A stretch of DNA of 64,000 nt from Pararhizobium sp. A13 (GTDB lineage: Bacteria; Pseudomonadota; Alphaproteobacteria; Rhizobiales; Rhizobiaceae). The notes under the pieces were generated by a model, which saw only the letters and a program-made list of their open reading frames with translations, had not been told where the DNA came from and did not search any database. Where the stretch lies: positions 4,103,001 through 4,167,000 of the forward strand of contig NZ_CP149510.1 of NCBI RefSeq assembly GCF_040126305.1, given 5' to 3'. This document shows, piece by piece, positions 1-9,144 of this stretch. The position numbers and the translations under genes are program-made. Within the stretch, counting starts at the first letter, position 1. Each line of letters begins with the position of its first letter.

Positions 1-456
1 GTGCTCTATTTCGGCGGCTATCACCCCGAAGCTGGCCTGCTGGTACGCCAGCTTCATGATATCTCGGCCGACATCCAGATCATCGGCGGTGACGGCCTCT
101 CCAACAGCGAATTCTGGAGCATCGGTACTGACGCGGCTGCCGGAACCGTGTTCACCAACGCCGCGGACGCGCTGAAGAGCGAGAATTCGAAGACAGCCGT
201 GGCCGCTCTCGAGGCGGCAAAGATTCCGGCCGAAGCCTTCACCCTCAACGCCTATGCCGCCGTTGAAGTGATCAAGGCCGGCATCGAGAAGGCCGGAAGT
301 GCCGAGGACGCGGCAGCCGTGGCAACTGCCCTGAAGACCGGCGAGCCGATCACCACCGCCATCGGCAACCTCACCTATGGCGAGACCGGCGACCTGACCT
401 CGCAGAGCTTCTCGCTTTACAAATGGGAAGACGGCAAGATCGTCGCCGCCGAATGA
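1..456 (+). CDS. Branched-chain amino-acid type ABC transporter substrate-binding protein (LivK-like), C-terminal part
   Basis: The reading frame is open from the first base to TGA at 454-456, so this is the last ~151 residues of a gene that starts before the window; the internal GTG at base 1 is not a real start. The sequence has the pattern of the C-terminal lobe of type I periplasmic binding proteins of the LivK/Leu-Ile-Val family: [13 protein letters not shown], then GTVFTN, an Ala-rich helix ([16 protein letters not shown]) and the closing strand region [11 protein letters not shown]...YKWEDGKIV. Such proteins bind an amino acid, amide or small acid in the periplasm and deliver it to a LivHMGF-type permease. 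The ligand cannot be judged from this part. A strong terminator follows 20 bases after the stop, so it is the last gene of its transcript. Confidence 0.85.
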   Translation: MLYFGGYHPEAGLLVRQLHDISADIQIIGGDGLSNSEFWSIGTDAAAGTVFTNAADALKSENSKTAVAALEAAKIPAEAFTLNAYAAVEVIKAGIEKAGSAEDAAAVATALKTGEPITTAIGNLTYGETGDLTSQSFSLYKWEDGKIVAAE

Positions 457-476
457 ATGGAATGGCCATCAACGGG

Positions 477-507
477 ATCGGGCGCTTCGGCGCCCGATTT
501 CTTTTTG
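477..507 (+). terminator. Rho-independent terminator after the LivK-like gene
   Basis: A perfect 9-bp stem, ATCGGGCGC / GCGCCCGAT, closes a TTCG tetraloop at 477-498 and is followed by TTCTTTTT. It lies 20 bases downstream of the preceding stop codon and separates that gene from ade. Confidence 0.88.
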
Positions 508-635
508 GTCAACGGCCCACGCAGTCCACAGACACAAGCACCAATTTGTTGCAGTCTGCTATGCAATGTCGATCACCAGCAGCTATGCTGGCAGTAAGCC
601 AATCCGCGGCAAGGCATTGAAGAGGCAGGACCACC

Positions 636-2333
636 ATGAGCGAAAAACTTGAAAAGCTGATCGATCAAGGCACGGGCCGCGCGCCTGCCGATGTCGTGCT
701 CAAGGGCGGTCGCTTCTTAGATCTGGTGACGGGTGAGCTTGTTTCGTCCGACATCGCCATCTGCGGTGACCGGATCGTCGGGACTTGCGGGACATATAAA
801 GGCAACACGGAAATCGACATCTCCGGCAGGATCATTGTGCCGGGCTTCATCGACACGCATCTGCACATCGAATCCTCACTCGTCACGCCGCATGAATTCG
901 ACCGCTGCGTGCTGCCCTACGGCGTGACCACGGTGATCTGCGATCCGCACGAGATCGCCAACGTGCTCGGCACCGAGGGCATCCGGTTCTTTCTCGACTC
1001 GGCCCTTGAGACGATCATGGATATTCGCGTCCAGCTCTCGAGCTGCGTGCCGGCGACGCATCTGGAGACCTCCGGCGCCAACCTGCCGATCGAGAAGCTG
1101 CTGCCGTTCCGCGACCACGAAAAGGTCATCGGCCTTGCGGAATTCATGAATTTTCCCGGCGTCATCCACAAGGACCCGGTCTGCCTTGCCAAGCTCGAAG
1201 CTTTCCAGGGCGGCCATATCGACGGGCACGCACCGCTGCTGCGCGGGATGGACCTCAACGGTTACCTCTCGACCGGCATCCGCACCGACCACGAATGCAC
1301 GACGGCAGAGGAAGCGCTCGAAAAGATCCGCAAGGGCATGCACATCCTGGTACGCGAAGGCTCGGTCTCCAAAGATCTGCACGCGCTGATGCCGATCCTC
1401 ACCGAACGCCTGTCACCGTTCCTGGCGCTCTGCACAGACGACCGCAATCCGCTCGACATCGCCGAGCAGGGCCATCTCGACTACATGATCCGCGAGGCGA
1501 TCGCGAAGGGAGTCGAGCCGCTGGCCGTCTACCGCGCCGCCTCGATTTCCGCCGCCCGCGCCTTCGGTCTCAGAGATCGCGGCTTGGTGGCGCCGGGCTG
1601 GCGCGCCGATCTCGTGATCATCGACAGTCTCGAAAACTGCAAGGCGGAAAAGGTCTTCGTTGCGGGCCGTCTCGTTACCGACGCGTTGTTCGCCACCCGC
1701 CGCCCGGTCGCTCCCGTCGGGCTCGACAGCGTCAAGGCAGGCCACGTCAATGCCGCCGATTTCGGCGTGCCCTACGCCGAGGGCGAAACTTCGGTGATCG
1801 GGGTGCTGCCGGGCAAGATCATCACCGAGCACCGGCGCTTCAAGCTGCCTGCATCGGGCAATCAAGCCGGTGTCGATCTCGGCCGCGATATCATCAAAGT
1901 TGCCGTCATCGAGCGCCACGGCGTCAATGGCAACCATGCCAACGGCTTCGTCCAGGGGTTCGGGCTGAAGAAGGGCGCGATCGCCTCGACCGTCGGACAT
2001 GACAGCCACAATATCTGCGTCGTCGGCGTTAACGAGGACGACATGGCGCTGGCGGCAAACCGGCTCGGAGAGATCAAGGGTGGCTTCGTCGTCGTCGAGG
2101 ACGGCAATGTGACCGGCGAAATCGCACTGCCCGTCGCCGGGTTGATGAGCCTTGAGCCCTATGAAAGTGTCCGCGACACGCTGCATCATCTGCGCGAGGC
2201 TGCCTTCGCGCTGGGGGCGACGCTGCAGGAACCGTTCCTGCAACTGGCGTTCCTGCCGCTTCCGGTCATTCCACACCTGAAGATTTCGGATATGGGACTG
2301 GTCGATGTCGACAAGTTTGTGCTGATTGGGTGA
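636..2333 (+). CDS. ade: Adenine deaminase
   Basis: Predicted to hydrolyse adenine to hypoxanthine and ammonia in the cytosol. The 565-residue protein has the amidohydrolase layout of bacterial Ade: an N-terminal beta-sandwich part, then the metal-binding HxH in [12 protein letters not shown] (His75 and His77), the [16 protein letters not shown] helix, and the long C-terminal Ade domain with [16 protein letters not shown]. Length is normal for the family. The ATG at 636 has an AGAGGCAGG ribosome site. The 137 bases between the upstream terminator and the start hold a small hairpin (CCAGCA/TGCTGG, 576-591) but no recognisable riboswitch. It fits functionally with the xanthine dehydrogenase, guanine deaminase and urate genes further along, although it is a separate transcription unit. 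On the other strand, a decayed toxin gene lies just beyond its 3' end. Confidence 0.95.
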   Translation: MSEKLEKLIDQGTGRAPADVVLKGGRFLDLVTGELVSSDIAICGDRIVGTCGTYKGNTEIDISGRIIVPGFIDTHLHIESSLVTPHEFDRCVLPYGVTTVICDPHEIANVLGTEGIRFFLDSALETIMDIRVQLSSCVPATHLETSGANLPIEKLLPFRDHEKVIGLAEFMNFPGVIHKDPVCLAKLEAFQGGHIDGHAPLLRGMDLNGYLSTGIRTDHECTTAEEALEKIRKGMHILVREGSVSKDLHALMPILTERLSPFLALCTDDRNPLDIAEQGHLDYMIREAIAKGVEPLAVYRAASISAARAFGLRDRGLVAPGWRADLVIIDSLENCKAEKVFVAGRLVTDALFATRRPVAPVGLDSVKAGHVNAADFGVPYAEGETSVIGVLPGKIITEHRRFKLPASGNQAGVDLGRDIIKVAVIERHGVNGNHANGFVQGFGLKKGAIASTVGHDSHNICVVGVNEDDMALAANRLGEIKGGFVVVEDGNVTGEIALPVAGLMSLEPYESVRDTLHHLREAAFALGATLQEPFLQLAFLPLPVIPHLKISDMGLVDVDKFVLIG

Positions 2334-2348
2334 GAACGGCTTTGGCGG

Positions 2349-2506
2349 CTAACGCATCCTATCTTCGGAGATATCGCGAAAGCCGCTTAGCACGCGAACA
2401 ACGGTCAAAGTCGTTTCGCCGCGCCTTCATTGTCACGCGCAATGTAACGCCATATCTCTATCAGATCGGCCTTCGCCTTTGGCAGCCGGTGGATTTCAAG
2501 CGCCAC
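2349..2506 (-). pseudogene. Remnant of a ParE/RelE-type toxin gene with internal deletion
   Basis: Reading leftward from a GTG at 2506, which overlaps the stop of the parD-like frame, gives VALEIHRLPKAKADLIEIWR and then YIARDNEGAAKRL before TGA at 2405-2407. This is the N-terminal third of a ParE toxin. In another frame, immediately following, comes TLTVVRVLSGFRDISEDRMR and a stop at 2349-2351, which matches the family's usual C-terminus (RVLxGxRD). The middle ~40 codons are missing and the two ends are out of frame, so no functional toxin can be made. The remnant lies between the 3' ends of ade and the GH13 gene. Confidence 0.75.
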
Positions 2507-2750
2507 GAACAAACTTCGCCGAGGCCAGACGTGCTTCTGCCTTTGTGGCATCCATATCCATTGGCTCGGATTCACCGCTTGCGAAACCTTCATCGATCGC
2601 GGCCTTCAATGCCTGTAGTTTCGCAGCACGAAATTGCTCTCGCTCTTCCAACACGCGCAGACCATCGCGCATAATTTCGCTGGCACTGGAGTAACGGCCG
2701 CTTGCAAGGAGATCGCGAATGAAACGCTCGTAGTGAGCCTCGGTTTCAGG
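2496..2750 (-). pseudogene. ParD-type antitoxin gene lacking its start
   Basis: An open frame of 84 codons reads ETEAHYERFIRDLLASGRYS, then SASEIMRDGLRVLEEREQF and a charged tail ending at TGA 2496-2498. This is the ribbon-helix-helix ParD/CopG antitoxin pattern, whose hallmark is LLASGRYSSASE(I/V)xRxGLRxLEER. No in-frame start precedes the conserved region, and an in-frame TAG lies at 2751-2753. The 3' end of the GH13 gene (stop at 2746) overlaps the spot where the first residues of ParD should be. The C-terminal coding part and its overlap with the toxin start are otherwise well kept, which suggests fairly recent loss. An internal Met restart would lack much of the DNA-binding strand. Confidence 0.75.
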
Positions 2751-4395
2751 CTAACCGCCCACAAAATACATCCAGCGCCTCAAGCAAAATCTCGCCACCG
2801 TCCACCTTCGGTGCGAACCCCGGCATCGGCAAAACCTCGGTAAGGGCCACACTTTTCGGCAGATTCACAATCTGAGGTCCGCGGCGCAGATTGAAAACGA
2901 ACAGTAGCTTTTCCCCGCCCTTTTCCCGCGTGAAAGCCAGGATATCCTGATTGGTTTCGAGGAAGGTCATGCTGCCGTCCAGAAGCGGCGCTTGCTTCTT
3001 TCGAAAGTCGAGCGTCTGCTGGTAGTGGGCGAGAACCGAATCCGTCACGCTCTCCTGCAGGTCCACAGCCAAAGCCCGGTGAACGTCCGGAACCGGCAAC
3101 CAGGGCTTGGCGGTCGAAAACCCGGCATGGGGCGTCTCCTTCTCCCAGACCATCGGTGTGCGGCACCCGTCGCGGCCCTTGAAGGCCGGCCAGAAGCGGA
3201 TGCCGTAGGGGTCGCGCAGGTCCGCCAGTTCGAGTTCGGCCTCCGGCAGAGCCAGTTCCTCACCCTGATAGAGGCAGATCGAGCCGCGCAGGGCGGCAAG
3301 AACGGAGATCGCCAGCTTGGCCACCCGCTCGCGTTCCTCCTCGGTCTGCGCGAAACGGCTGACATGGCGAGTGACATCATGGTTGGAAAAGGCCCAGCAG
3401 ACCCAGCCATCGGTGACCGCATCCTGAAACGCGGCGACGCAGCGGCGGATATGGGTGGCTGTGAAATCCGGACCGAGCAGGTCGAAGGTGTAGCACATGT
3501 TGAGCTTGTCGCCACCGCCGGTATAGGCCGCTACCGTCTTCAACGAGCGAGCGCCATCGCCCACCTCGCCAACCGATGCCCGCCCGCCGAACTCGTCGAG
3601 CAGGGCACGAAAGCGCTGCAGGAAGCCGATGTTTTCCGGCTGCGTCTTGTCGTAGAGGTGGTTCTGCATGCCATAGGGATTGACGTCGGGCGCATCCAGC
3701 CCGATCGCATCTTCGTCATAAACCAGTGGCGGATTGTCCCGCAGTTCCTTGTCGTGGAAATAGAAATTCACCGTGTCGAGCCGGAAACCGTCGACGCCGC
3801 GCTTCAGCCAGAAGCGGACGGTTTCCAGCAAGGCTTCCTGAACATCCGGATTGTGAAAATTGAGATCGGGCTGCGAACCCAAAAAATTGTGCATGTAATA
3901 CTGCTTGCGCACGCCATCCCATTCCCAGGCCGGGCCGCCGAAGATCGACAGCCAGTTGTTCGGCGCGGTGCCGTCCGGCTTCGGATCGGCCCAGACATAC
4001 CAGTCGGCCTTGGGGTTGGTCCGATCCGAACGGCTTTCCTTGAACCAGGGATGCTGGTCGGAAGTGTGCGAGATCACCTGGTCGATGATGACCTTGATGC
4101 CGAGCTCATGCGCCGTCGTCAGCATCGCGTCGAAATCGGCAAGCGTGCCGAACATCGGATCGACATCGCAATAGTCCGACACGTCATAGCCCATGTCGGC
4201 CATCGGCGAGGTGAAGAACGGCGACAGCCAGATGGCATCGACGCCGAGGCTGGCGATGTAGGGCAGCCTCTGCGTCACCCCTTTCAGATCACCAGCCCCA
4301 TCGCCCTTGGTGTCCTGGAAGGAGCGCGGATAGACCTGATAGATCACGGCGCCGCGCCACCAATCGGCATTGGATTTCAAGGGAGATGCCATCAA
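2746..4395 (-). CDS. Alpha-glucosidase, glycoside hydrolase family 13
   Basis: The 549-residue protein is a GH13 enzyme of the oligo-1,6-glucosidase/AglA kind and should release glucose from short alpha-glucosides such as sucrose, trehalose or isomaltose in the cytosol. Visible motifs include WWRGAVIYQVYPRSFQD at the start, DQVISHTSDQHPWF (region I), GFRLDTVNF with the nucleophile Asp, SVGEVGD with the acid/base Glu, and FSNHDVTRH with the third catalytic Asp. No signal peptide is seen. Length is normal, so the gene is intact even though its 3' end abuts a decayed toxin-antitoxin pair. Unlike the aglEFGAK cluster of Sinorhizobium, no alpha-glucoside ABC transporter is next to it here. The start could be the second ATG, one codon later. 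It is divergent from the flavin oxidoreductase operon. Confidence 0.93.
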   Translation of the reverse strand: MMASPLKSNADWWRGAVIYQVYPRSFQDTKGDGAGDLKGVTQRLPYIASLGVDAIWLSPFFTSPMADMGYDVSDYCDVDPMFGTLADFDAMLTTAHELGIKVIIDQVISHTSDQHPWFKESRSDRTNPKADWYVWADPKPDGTAPNNWLSIFGGPAWEWDGVRKQYYMHNFLGSQPDLNFHNPDVQEALLETVRFWLKRGVDGFRLDTVNFYFHDKELRDNPPLVYDEDAIGLDAPDVNPYGMQNHLYDKTQPENIGFLQRFRALLDEFGGRASVGEVGDGARSLKTVAAYTGGGDKLNMCYTFDLLGPDFTATHIRRCVAAFQDAVTDGWVCWAFSNHDVTRHVSRFAQTEEERERVAKLAISVLAALRGSICLYQGEELALPEAELELADLRDPYGIRFWPAFKGRDGCRTPMVWEKETPHAGFSTAKPWLPVPDVHRALAVDLQESVTDSVLAHYQQTLDFRKKQAPLLDGSMTFLETNQDILAFTREKGGEKLLFVFNLRRGPQIVNLPKSVALTEVLPMPGFAPKVDGGEILLEALDVFCGRLA

Positions 4396-4551
4396 AAAAC
4401 TCCGCGATCACAGGGATATGCAGCCCAAGATGTATCGTCGCCACAAGAGCGAGTAAACGGCCTTCCCCGTCGTTTCCGGAGATTGACGGCTGCCGATGCA
4501 AAAATGATGATGACCTGACTATTCTGCCAGCCACGACCTGCGGAGAAGCCA

Positions 4552-6540
4552 GTGCAGCGCCAGTTCCCCAAGACCTTTTCGCCCATCCGCCTGCGCCACA
4601 AGACGCTGCGCAACCGGATCGTCTTCGGCGCCCACACGGCCAACATGGCTGAAGACGGCCTGCCCGGCGCGCGTCATATCGGTTATTACGCCGAGCGGGC
4701 GATGGGTGGCGCTGCGATGATCGTGGTCGAGCCGATGCCGGTACATCCGGCAACGATCCTGACGCGCGGAAATTTCCGTCCCTGCGACGACAGCGTCATT
4801 CCGCATTTCAGAAGGGTTGCCGATGCCATCAAGGCGCATGGGGCCGTGGCGATCCAGCAACTCTATCACATCGGCAGCCACGGCGATTCCGACAATTCCT
4901 ATCATCCGCACTGGTCGCCCTCGGGCAAGCCGAGCTACCACGACAGCGACGGCAGCCATGAGATGAGCGAGGCGGAAATCCTCGAAACCATCGACGCCTT
5001 CGTTCAAGCCGCGCGGCGCTGTCGCGAGGCCGGTTTCGACGGTGTCGAGGTTTGGGCGGCCTATCATGGCCTCACCGACCAGTTCTGGACGCCGTGGTCG
5101 AACCGGCGCGAGGATAAATGGGGCGGCTCGCTGGAAAACCGCACCCGCTTCTCCCGCGAAATCCTGAAGCGCATCCGCGAGACCTGCGGCGAGGATTTCA
5201 TCATCGGCCTTGCCGTCAACGACGAACCGGACGTCGACGTGGCGCTGCAGAAACCGGACCTTGCCGAAATCGTCGCAATGCACGACGCTGAAAAACTGAT
5301 GGATTACGTCACCTGCGGCTCGGGCAGTTATTTCGATTTCTACAAGATCATCCCGACCGTGCTCTATCCCGAGAAACTCGGCGTCGATCTGGCCGCACGC
5401 CTGAAAGCCGTGGTGAAGAACTGTCTGGTGACCGCCGAAAGCCATGTCCGCACGCCGGAAAATGCCGAGACCGTTCTCGGCGAAGGCCAGGCCGATCTCG
5501 TGTCCATCGTGCGCGGCCAGATCGCCGATCCGCATCTCGTCAACAAGGCGAAGGAAGGCCGGGCGGAGGATATACGCGGCTGTCTTTCCTGCAACCAGAT
5601 GTGCTGGGGCCGGCGGTCGCGCGACTACTGGATCAGCTGCCTGATCAACCCTTCCGCCGGTCGTGAATTCGAATGGGGCGGCGATCGCTTTCAAAAGACG
5701 GATACGCCCCGCAGGGTGCTCGTTGTCGGCGGTGGCCCGGCTGGCCTTGAGGCGGCGCGTGCATCGGCGGAGCTTGGACATCATGTCACGCTCGCCGAAG
5801 CCTCCGACCGCCTTGGCGGTCATTTCCGGTTGGCAGGCCTGCAGCCGCGCCGCGCCCAGATCACCGACCTGATCGGCTGGTATGAGCGGCAGCTGGAAAG
5901 GCTCGGCGTCGATCGTCGCCTAAACACCTATCTCGAAGCGCCCGATGTCATGGATTTCGCGGCCGATGTCGTGCTGCTTGCGACCGGCTCGCTGCCGCCG
6001 GAAACGGGCTTTCAGCGCGCTTTGCCGCATATCGAAAGCCTGCCCGGATACGAACGCGGCAATGTCTTTTCCGCCGAAGCCGTGATGGCGCGGCAGGTCC
6101 GGCCCGGCAATCGGGTGATCGTGCTGGATGAAGGCGGCAACTGGAAGGGTTGCGGCACCGCCTGGAAACTTGCCGAGGATGGACACGAGGTCACCATTGT
6201 CACACCGGATGCAATGGTGGCCAAGGAGTTGCAGCGCACCGCCGCCGATTTCCCCTTGCGCCGTGCGCTTGCGAAGCTCGGCGTGCGGTTCGTCACCGAG
6301 ACGGCGGTCCTGGAGTGGCACGGCAATGGCGCAACCCTGATCTCGTTCCTGGACGGCAAGGAACAGACGATCGAGGCGGATTGCCTTGTCACCGCGACCG
6401 CCAACCAGGCCGCCGACTGGCTGGCGCACGATCTCGATGCCTTGGGTATTTCCTACGAGCTGCTTGGCGACTGCGCGGCTCCTCGGCAGGCGCCCTACGC
6501 CATCTATGACGGCCGCAAGGCCGCACTGGAGATCAAATGA
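4552..6540 (+). CDS. NADH:flavin oxidoreductase / FAD-dependent Fe-S demethylase-like enzyme (Old Yellow Enzyme family)
   Basis: The 662-residue protein has the two-part build of the 2,4-dienoyl-CoA reductase/trimethylamine dehydrogenase family. An N-terminal FMN-binding TIM barrel (FSPIRLRHKTLRNRIVFG; SLENRTRFSREI; VSIVRGQIADP) is followed by a Cys cluster for a 4Fe-4S centre (GCLSCNQMC plus a Cys 12 residues on) and a C-terminal FAD/NAD(P) module with VVGGGPAGLEAARASAELG. Rhizobial relatives include N-methylproline and stachydrine-type demethylases, so oxidative N-demethylation of a betaine is a reasonable guess, but the substrate is not shown by the sequence. The GTG start at 4552 has GGAGAA 8 bases upstream. 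The stop overlaps the next start (ATGA), so it is translationally coupled to the Ldh-family gene. Confidence 0.85.
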   Translation: MQRQFPKTFSPIRLRHKTLRNRIVFGAHTANMAEDGLPGARHIGYYAERAMGGAAMIVVEPMPVHPATILTRGNFRPCDDSVIPHFRRVADAIKAHGAVAIQQLYHIGSHGDSDNSYHPHWSPSGKPSYHDSDGSHEMSEAEILETIDAFVQAARRCREAGFDGVEVWAAYHGLTDQFWTPWSNRREDKWGGSLENRTRFSREILKRIRETCGEDFIIGLAVNDEPDVDVALQKPDLAEIVAMHDAEKLMDYVTCGSGSYFDFYKIIPTVLYPEKLGVDLAARLKAVVKNCLVTAESHVRTPENAETVLGEGQADLVSIVRGQIADPHLVNKAKEGRAEDIRGCLSCNQMCWGRRSRDYWISCLINPSAGREFEWGGDRFQKTDTPRRVLVVGGGPAGLEAARASAELGHHVTLAEASDRLGGHFRLAGLQPRRAQITDLIGWYERQLERLGVDRRLNTYLEAPDVMDFAADVVLLATGSLPPETGFQRALPHIESLPGYERGNVFSAEAVMARQVRPGNRVIVLDEGGNWKGCGTAWKLAEDGHEVTIVTPDAMVAKELQRTAADFPLRRALAKLGVRFVTETAVLEWHGNGATLISFLDGKEQTIEADCLVTATANQAADWLAHDLDALGISYELLGDCAAPRQAPYAIYDGRKAALEIK

Positions 6541-7547
6541 CCGAAGACATGGTGACGTTCAGCCTTGGCGATGCGCGCGAATTCGCGGTCGTGGCCCTCC
6601 TTGGCGCCGGCGCAAGTCCAGCCATGGCCGCCTCCCTCGCCCGTGCGACGGTGGACGCTGATGCGCGCAAATCGACCGTCGGCTTTTCCCATCTCGTCGA
6701 CTATCTGGAGAGCCTCGTCGCCGGACGCATCAATGGAAAGGCAAAACCAAAACGAACCGACCCCACTCCTGCCCTGATCCGCATGGACGCCGACGGCGGT
6801 ATCGCACAACTCGGCTTTGATCTCGCCTTCGACAATCTTGTCGAAAAGGCCAGGACCTTCGGCATCGCGCTCTTCGCCCAAGCCAACAGCTACACCTCCG
6901 GCGAACTGGGCGACTACGTCTTCCGCTTGGCGGCCCACGGCCTTGCCGGTCTCGCCGCAACGAACGGCCCGGCGCTGATCGCCGGGTCCGGCGGTGCAAA
7001 ACCGGTCTATTGCACCAACCCGCTTGCCTTCGCAGCTCCCCGCAAGAATGGTGCGCCGCTCCTCATCGATCAATCCTCCAGCGCCACCGCTTTCGTCAAT
7101 ATCCGCGAGGCAGCCGCCCGCGGTGAGCGGATCCCGGCGGGCTGGGCCGTCGATGCGGCCGGCCAACCGACCACCGACGCGAAAGAGGCAATGAAGGGCG
7201 CCATGCTCGCCTTCGGGGGAACACGCGGCGCCAATATCGCGCTGATGGTCGAAGTGCTGGCGGCGGGTTTGAGCCGCGCCAACTGGTCGCTCGATGCGCC
7301 GGATTTCATGAGCGGCGACAGGACACCCGGCAACGGCCTCACGGTCGTCGCCATCGCCCCCTCGCTGCTCGACGAAGACTTCGAAATCCGGCTCGACGCG
7401 CAGTTGACGCGGCTATCAACCGGCTACGGCATCCATATTCCCGGCGTATCGAAATTCGATGCCCTGAACCGCGCACGCGAGGACGGCATCCGCTTGCCTT
7501 CCGCGCTGGTAAGCCGTATCTCGGCTTTCGCAAAAGGGCATGACTAG
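6537..7547 (+). CDS. Ldh family oxidoreductase (malate/L-lactate dehydrogenase type)
   Basis: This 336-residue protein belongs to the LDH2/MDH2 family of NAD(P)H-dependent enzymes (YiaK, DpkA, ComC), which reduce 2-oxo or cyclic imino acids and are unrelated to Rossmann-type lactate dehydrogenases. Diagnostic parts are the early helix ARATVDADARKSTVGFSHL, GLAGLAATNGPALIAGSGG, FAAPRKNGAPLLIDQSSSA, and GGTRGANIALMVEVLAAGLS. It overlaps the preceding gene by four bases. Possible roles are Delta1-pyrroline- or Delta1-piperideine-2-carboxylate reduction, if the operon handles proline-type betaines, or reduction of a keto sugar acid, if the kinase downstream sets the theme. The sequence alone does not decide between them. 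Confidence 0.85.
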   Translation: MTEDMVTFSLGDAREFAVVALLGAGASPAMAASLARATVDADARKSTVGFSHLVDYLESLVAGRINGKAKPKRTDPTPALIRMDADGGIAQLGFDLAFDNLVEKARTFGIALFAQANSYTSGELGDYVFRLAAHGLAGLAATNGPALIAGSGGAKPVYCTNPLAFAAPRKNGAPLLIDQSSSATAFVNIREAAARGERIPAGWAVDAAGQPTTDAKEAMKGAMLAFGGTRGANIALMVEVLAAGLSRANWSLDAPDFMSGDRTPGNGLTVVAIAPSLLDEDFEIRLDAQLTRLSTGYGIHIPGVSKFDALNRAREDGIRLPSALVSRISAFAKGHD

Positions 7548-7560
7548 CGGGGGAACCTTC

Positions 7561-8478
7561 ATGGCGGGCAGGCTGCTTTCGATCGGCGAATGCATGGTGG
7601 AACTGATGCAGGCCGACGGTGATCTCCTGCGTAAGGGCTATGCCGGCGATACCTTCAACACCGCCTATTACGCCCGGTCTTTCCTGCCCAAGGACTGGTC
7701 CGTCGATTATTTCACGGCGGTCGGCACCGACATGGTGTCCGACGAGATGCTGGCCTTCATCGAAAAGACCGGCGTCGGCATCGGCCATATCCGCCGCGTC
7801 GAGGGACGTTCACCCGGCCTCTACATGATCCATCTGAAAGACGGCGAACGCAGCTTTTCCTACTGGCGCTCCGTTTCCGCCGCCAAAACGCTCGCCGACG
7901 ATGCCGATCATCTGCGTAGGGCGATCGACGCCTCTGATATCCTCGTCTTTTCCGGCATCACCCTGGCGATCCTTGTGCCGAACGCCGCGGAGACACTGCT
8001 CTTAGAACTGCGCCGCGCCAAGGCTGCCGGCAAGCTCGTCGTCTTCGATCCCAATATCCGGCCGCGCTTGTGGGACGACAAGGCCCGGATGCTGGAAACC
8101 ATCTCTGCCGGCGCCCGCGCCTCCAGCCTCGTCATGCCGAGCTTCGACGACGAAGCCGTGCATTTCGGCGACGCCGGTATCGCCGCAACGATCGAGCGGT
8201 ATCGGGGGCTCGGCGTCGAAAACATCGTGGTCAAGGATGGGCCGAACGGCGTGACCTTGAGCTTCGGCGACAGCAAAACCGAGTTCGTCCCCTCGGCCAG
8301 AGCGGAGAAGATCGTCGATACGACGAGCGCCGGTGACAGCTTCAACGGCGCGTTCCTCGCCCGCTACGCCGTTGACGGCGACCCGGTTTCGGCCGCCCGG
8401 TTCGCTGCTGCAACGGCGGCGGCCGTCATCCAGCATCACGGTGCCCTGGTCGCCAGGGACAAGCTGCCGGCCGCATGA
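7561..8478 (+). CDS. PfkB-family sugar kinase, 2-keto-3-deoxygluconate kinase-like
   Basis: A ribokinase/PfkB-fold kinase of 305 residues. It starts with RLLSIGECMVELMQ, has the GYAGDTFNTAYY sugar-binding loop, and carries the DTTSAGDSFNGAFLARY signature with the catalytic Asp and anion hole. This pattern is closest to KdgK, which phosphorylates 2-keto-3-deoxygluconate in the cytosol. The ATG at 7561 is chosen because GGGGGA lies 7 bases upstream; an ATG at 7540, overlapping the previous stop, would add seven residues. It is the last gene of the operon with the flavin oxidoreductase and the Ldh-family enzyme, an uncommon partnership that leaves the true substrate open. Confidence 0.85.
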   Translation: MAGRLLSIGECMVELMQADGDLLRKGYAGDTFNTAYYARSFLPKDWSVDYFTAVGTDMVSDEMLAFIEKTGVGIGHIRRVEGRSPGLYMIHLKDGERSFSYWRSVSAAKTLADDADHLRRAIDASDILVFSGITLAILVPNAAETLLLELRRAKAAGKLVVFDPNIRPRLWDDKARMLETISAGARASSLVMPSFDDEAVHFGDAGIAATIERYRGLGVENIVVKDGPNGVTLSFGDSKTEFVPSARAEKIVDTTSAGDSFNGAFLARYAVDGDPVSAARFAAATAAAVIQHHGALVARDKLPAA

Positions 8479-8586
8479 GAGCGCTCGGCATTTGATCGGT
8501 CCGGAGCCAAAAACGATCCGAACGGCACCGATCGACGCCAATTATCGCCCTATCCTGCGCTCATCGTCAGGACGAAGGATAGAACG

Positions 8587-9138
8587 ATGATAAAAAAAAC
8601 GATGGCAACCGCGGTTTTCGCAGGCGTAAGCATGGTTGCAGGCGCAGCTTTCGCGGCAGACTTTACGGTGACCAGCAGCGACTTCGCCTCGGGCAAGGTG
8701 GAGCAGGCACAATTCTGGAACGCCATGGGCTGCACCGGCGGAAACATTTCGCCGGAAATTTCATGGTCGAACGCGCCGGAAGGCACCAAAAGTTTCGTGG
8801 TAACGCTTTATGACAAGGATGCGCCGACGGGATCGGGATGGTGGCACTGGGTGGTTGTGAACATCCCGGCAAGCGCGACATCCCTGCCCGCCGGCGCCGG
8901 AAGCGACGCGGGCAAATTGCCCGAAGGGGCGATCATGACACCGACCGATACCGGCGCTGCCGGATATGGCGGTGCCTGCCCACCCGACGGCACGGAGCAC
9001 GACTATACGATCACGGTGAAAGCGCTGGGCGTCGACAAGTTGCCGGTACCGGACGATGCCACGCCGGCGCTCGTCGGCTTCGTCAGCAACATGAACACGC
9101 TTGCGGTCGCGACCATATCAGCCAAGGGCAGCCGATAG
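8587..9138 (+). CDS. YbhB/YbcL-family Raf kinase inhibitor-like protein (PEBP), secreted
   Basis: The 183-residue protein has a signal peptide (MIKKTMATAVFAGVSMVAG, cleavage expected after AAFAA) and a bacterial PEBP domain: FTVTSSDF, FWNAMGCTGGNISPEISWSN, then VVTLYDKDAPTGSGWWHWVV with the ligand-pocket Asp and His, and YGGACPPDGTEHDY. The family binds small anionic or phospholipid-like ligands; its physiological role in bacteria is poorly known, and a periplasmic location is expected. AAGGAT precedes the ATG. Only six bases separate its stop from the AraC-type gene, so the two are probably transcribed together, which hints that the regulator controls this gene or responds to the same signal. 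Confidence 0.88.
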   Translation: MIKKTMATAVFAGVSMVAGAAFAADFTVTSSDFASGKVEQAQFWNAMGCTGGNISPEISWSNAPEGTKSFVVTLYDKDAPTGSGWWHWVVVNIPASATSLPAGAGSDAGKLPEGAIMTPTDTGAAGYGGACPPDGTEHDYTITVKALGVDKLPVPDDATPALVGFVSNMNTLAVATISAKGSR

Positions 9139-9144
9139 GAACGC

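Noticed and set aside
457..635. Search for a purine riboswitch upstream of ade
   Set aside because: Only a terminator and a 6-bp hairpin are seen; the conserved loop and junction bases of purine riboswitches were not found.
2330..2674. Plus-strand frame of 114 codons after ade
   Set aside because: It is the reverse of the parDE remnant, whose minus-strand frames match known families.
4519..5823. Long open frame (434 codons) on the minus strand
   Set aside because: It is antisense to the flavin oxidoreductase gene, which has full family motifs; its composition (Arg, His, Asp, Val rich) is that of a high-GC shadow frame.
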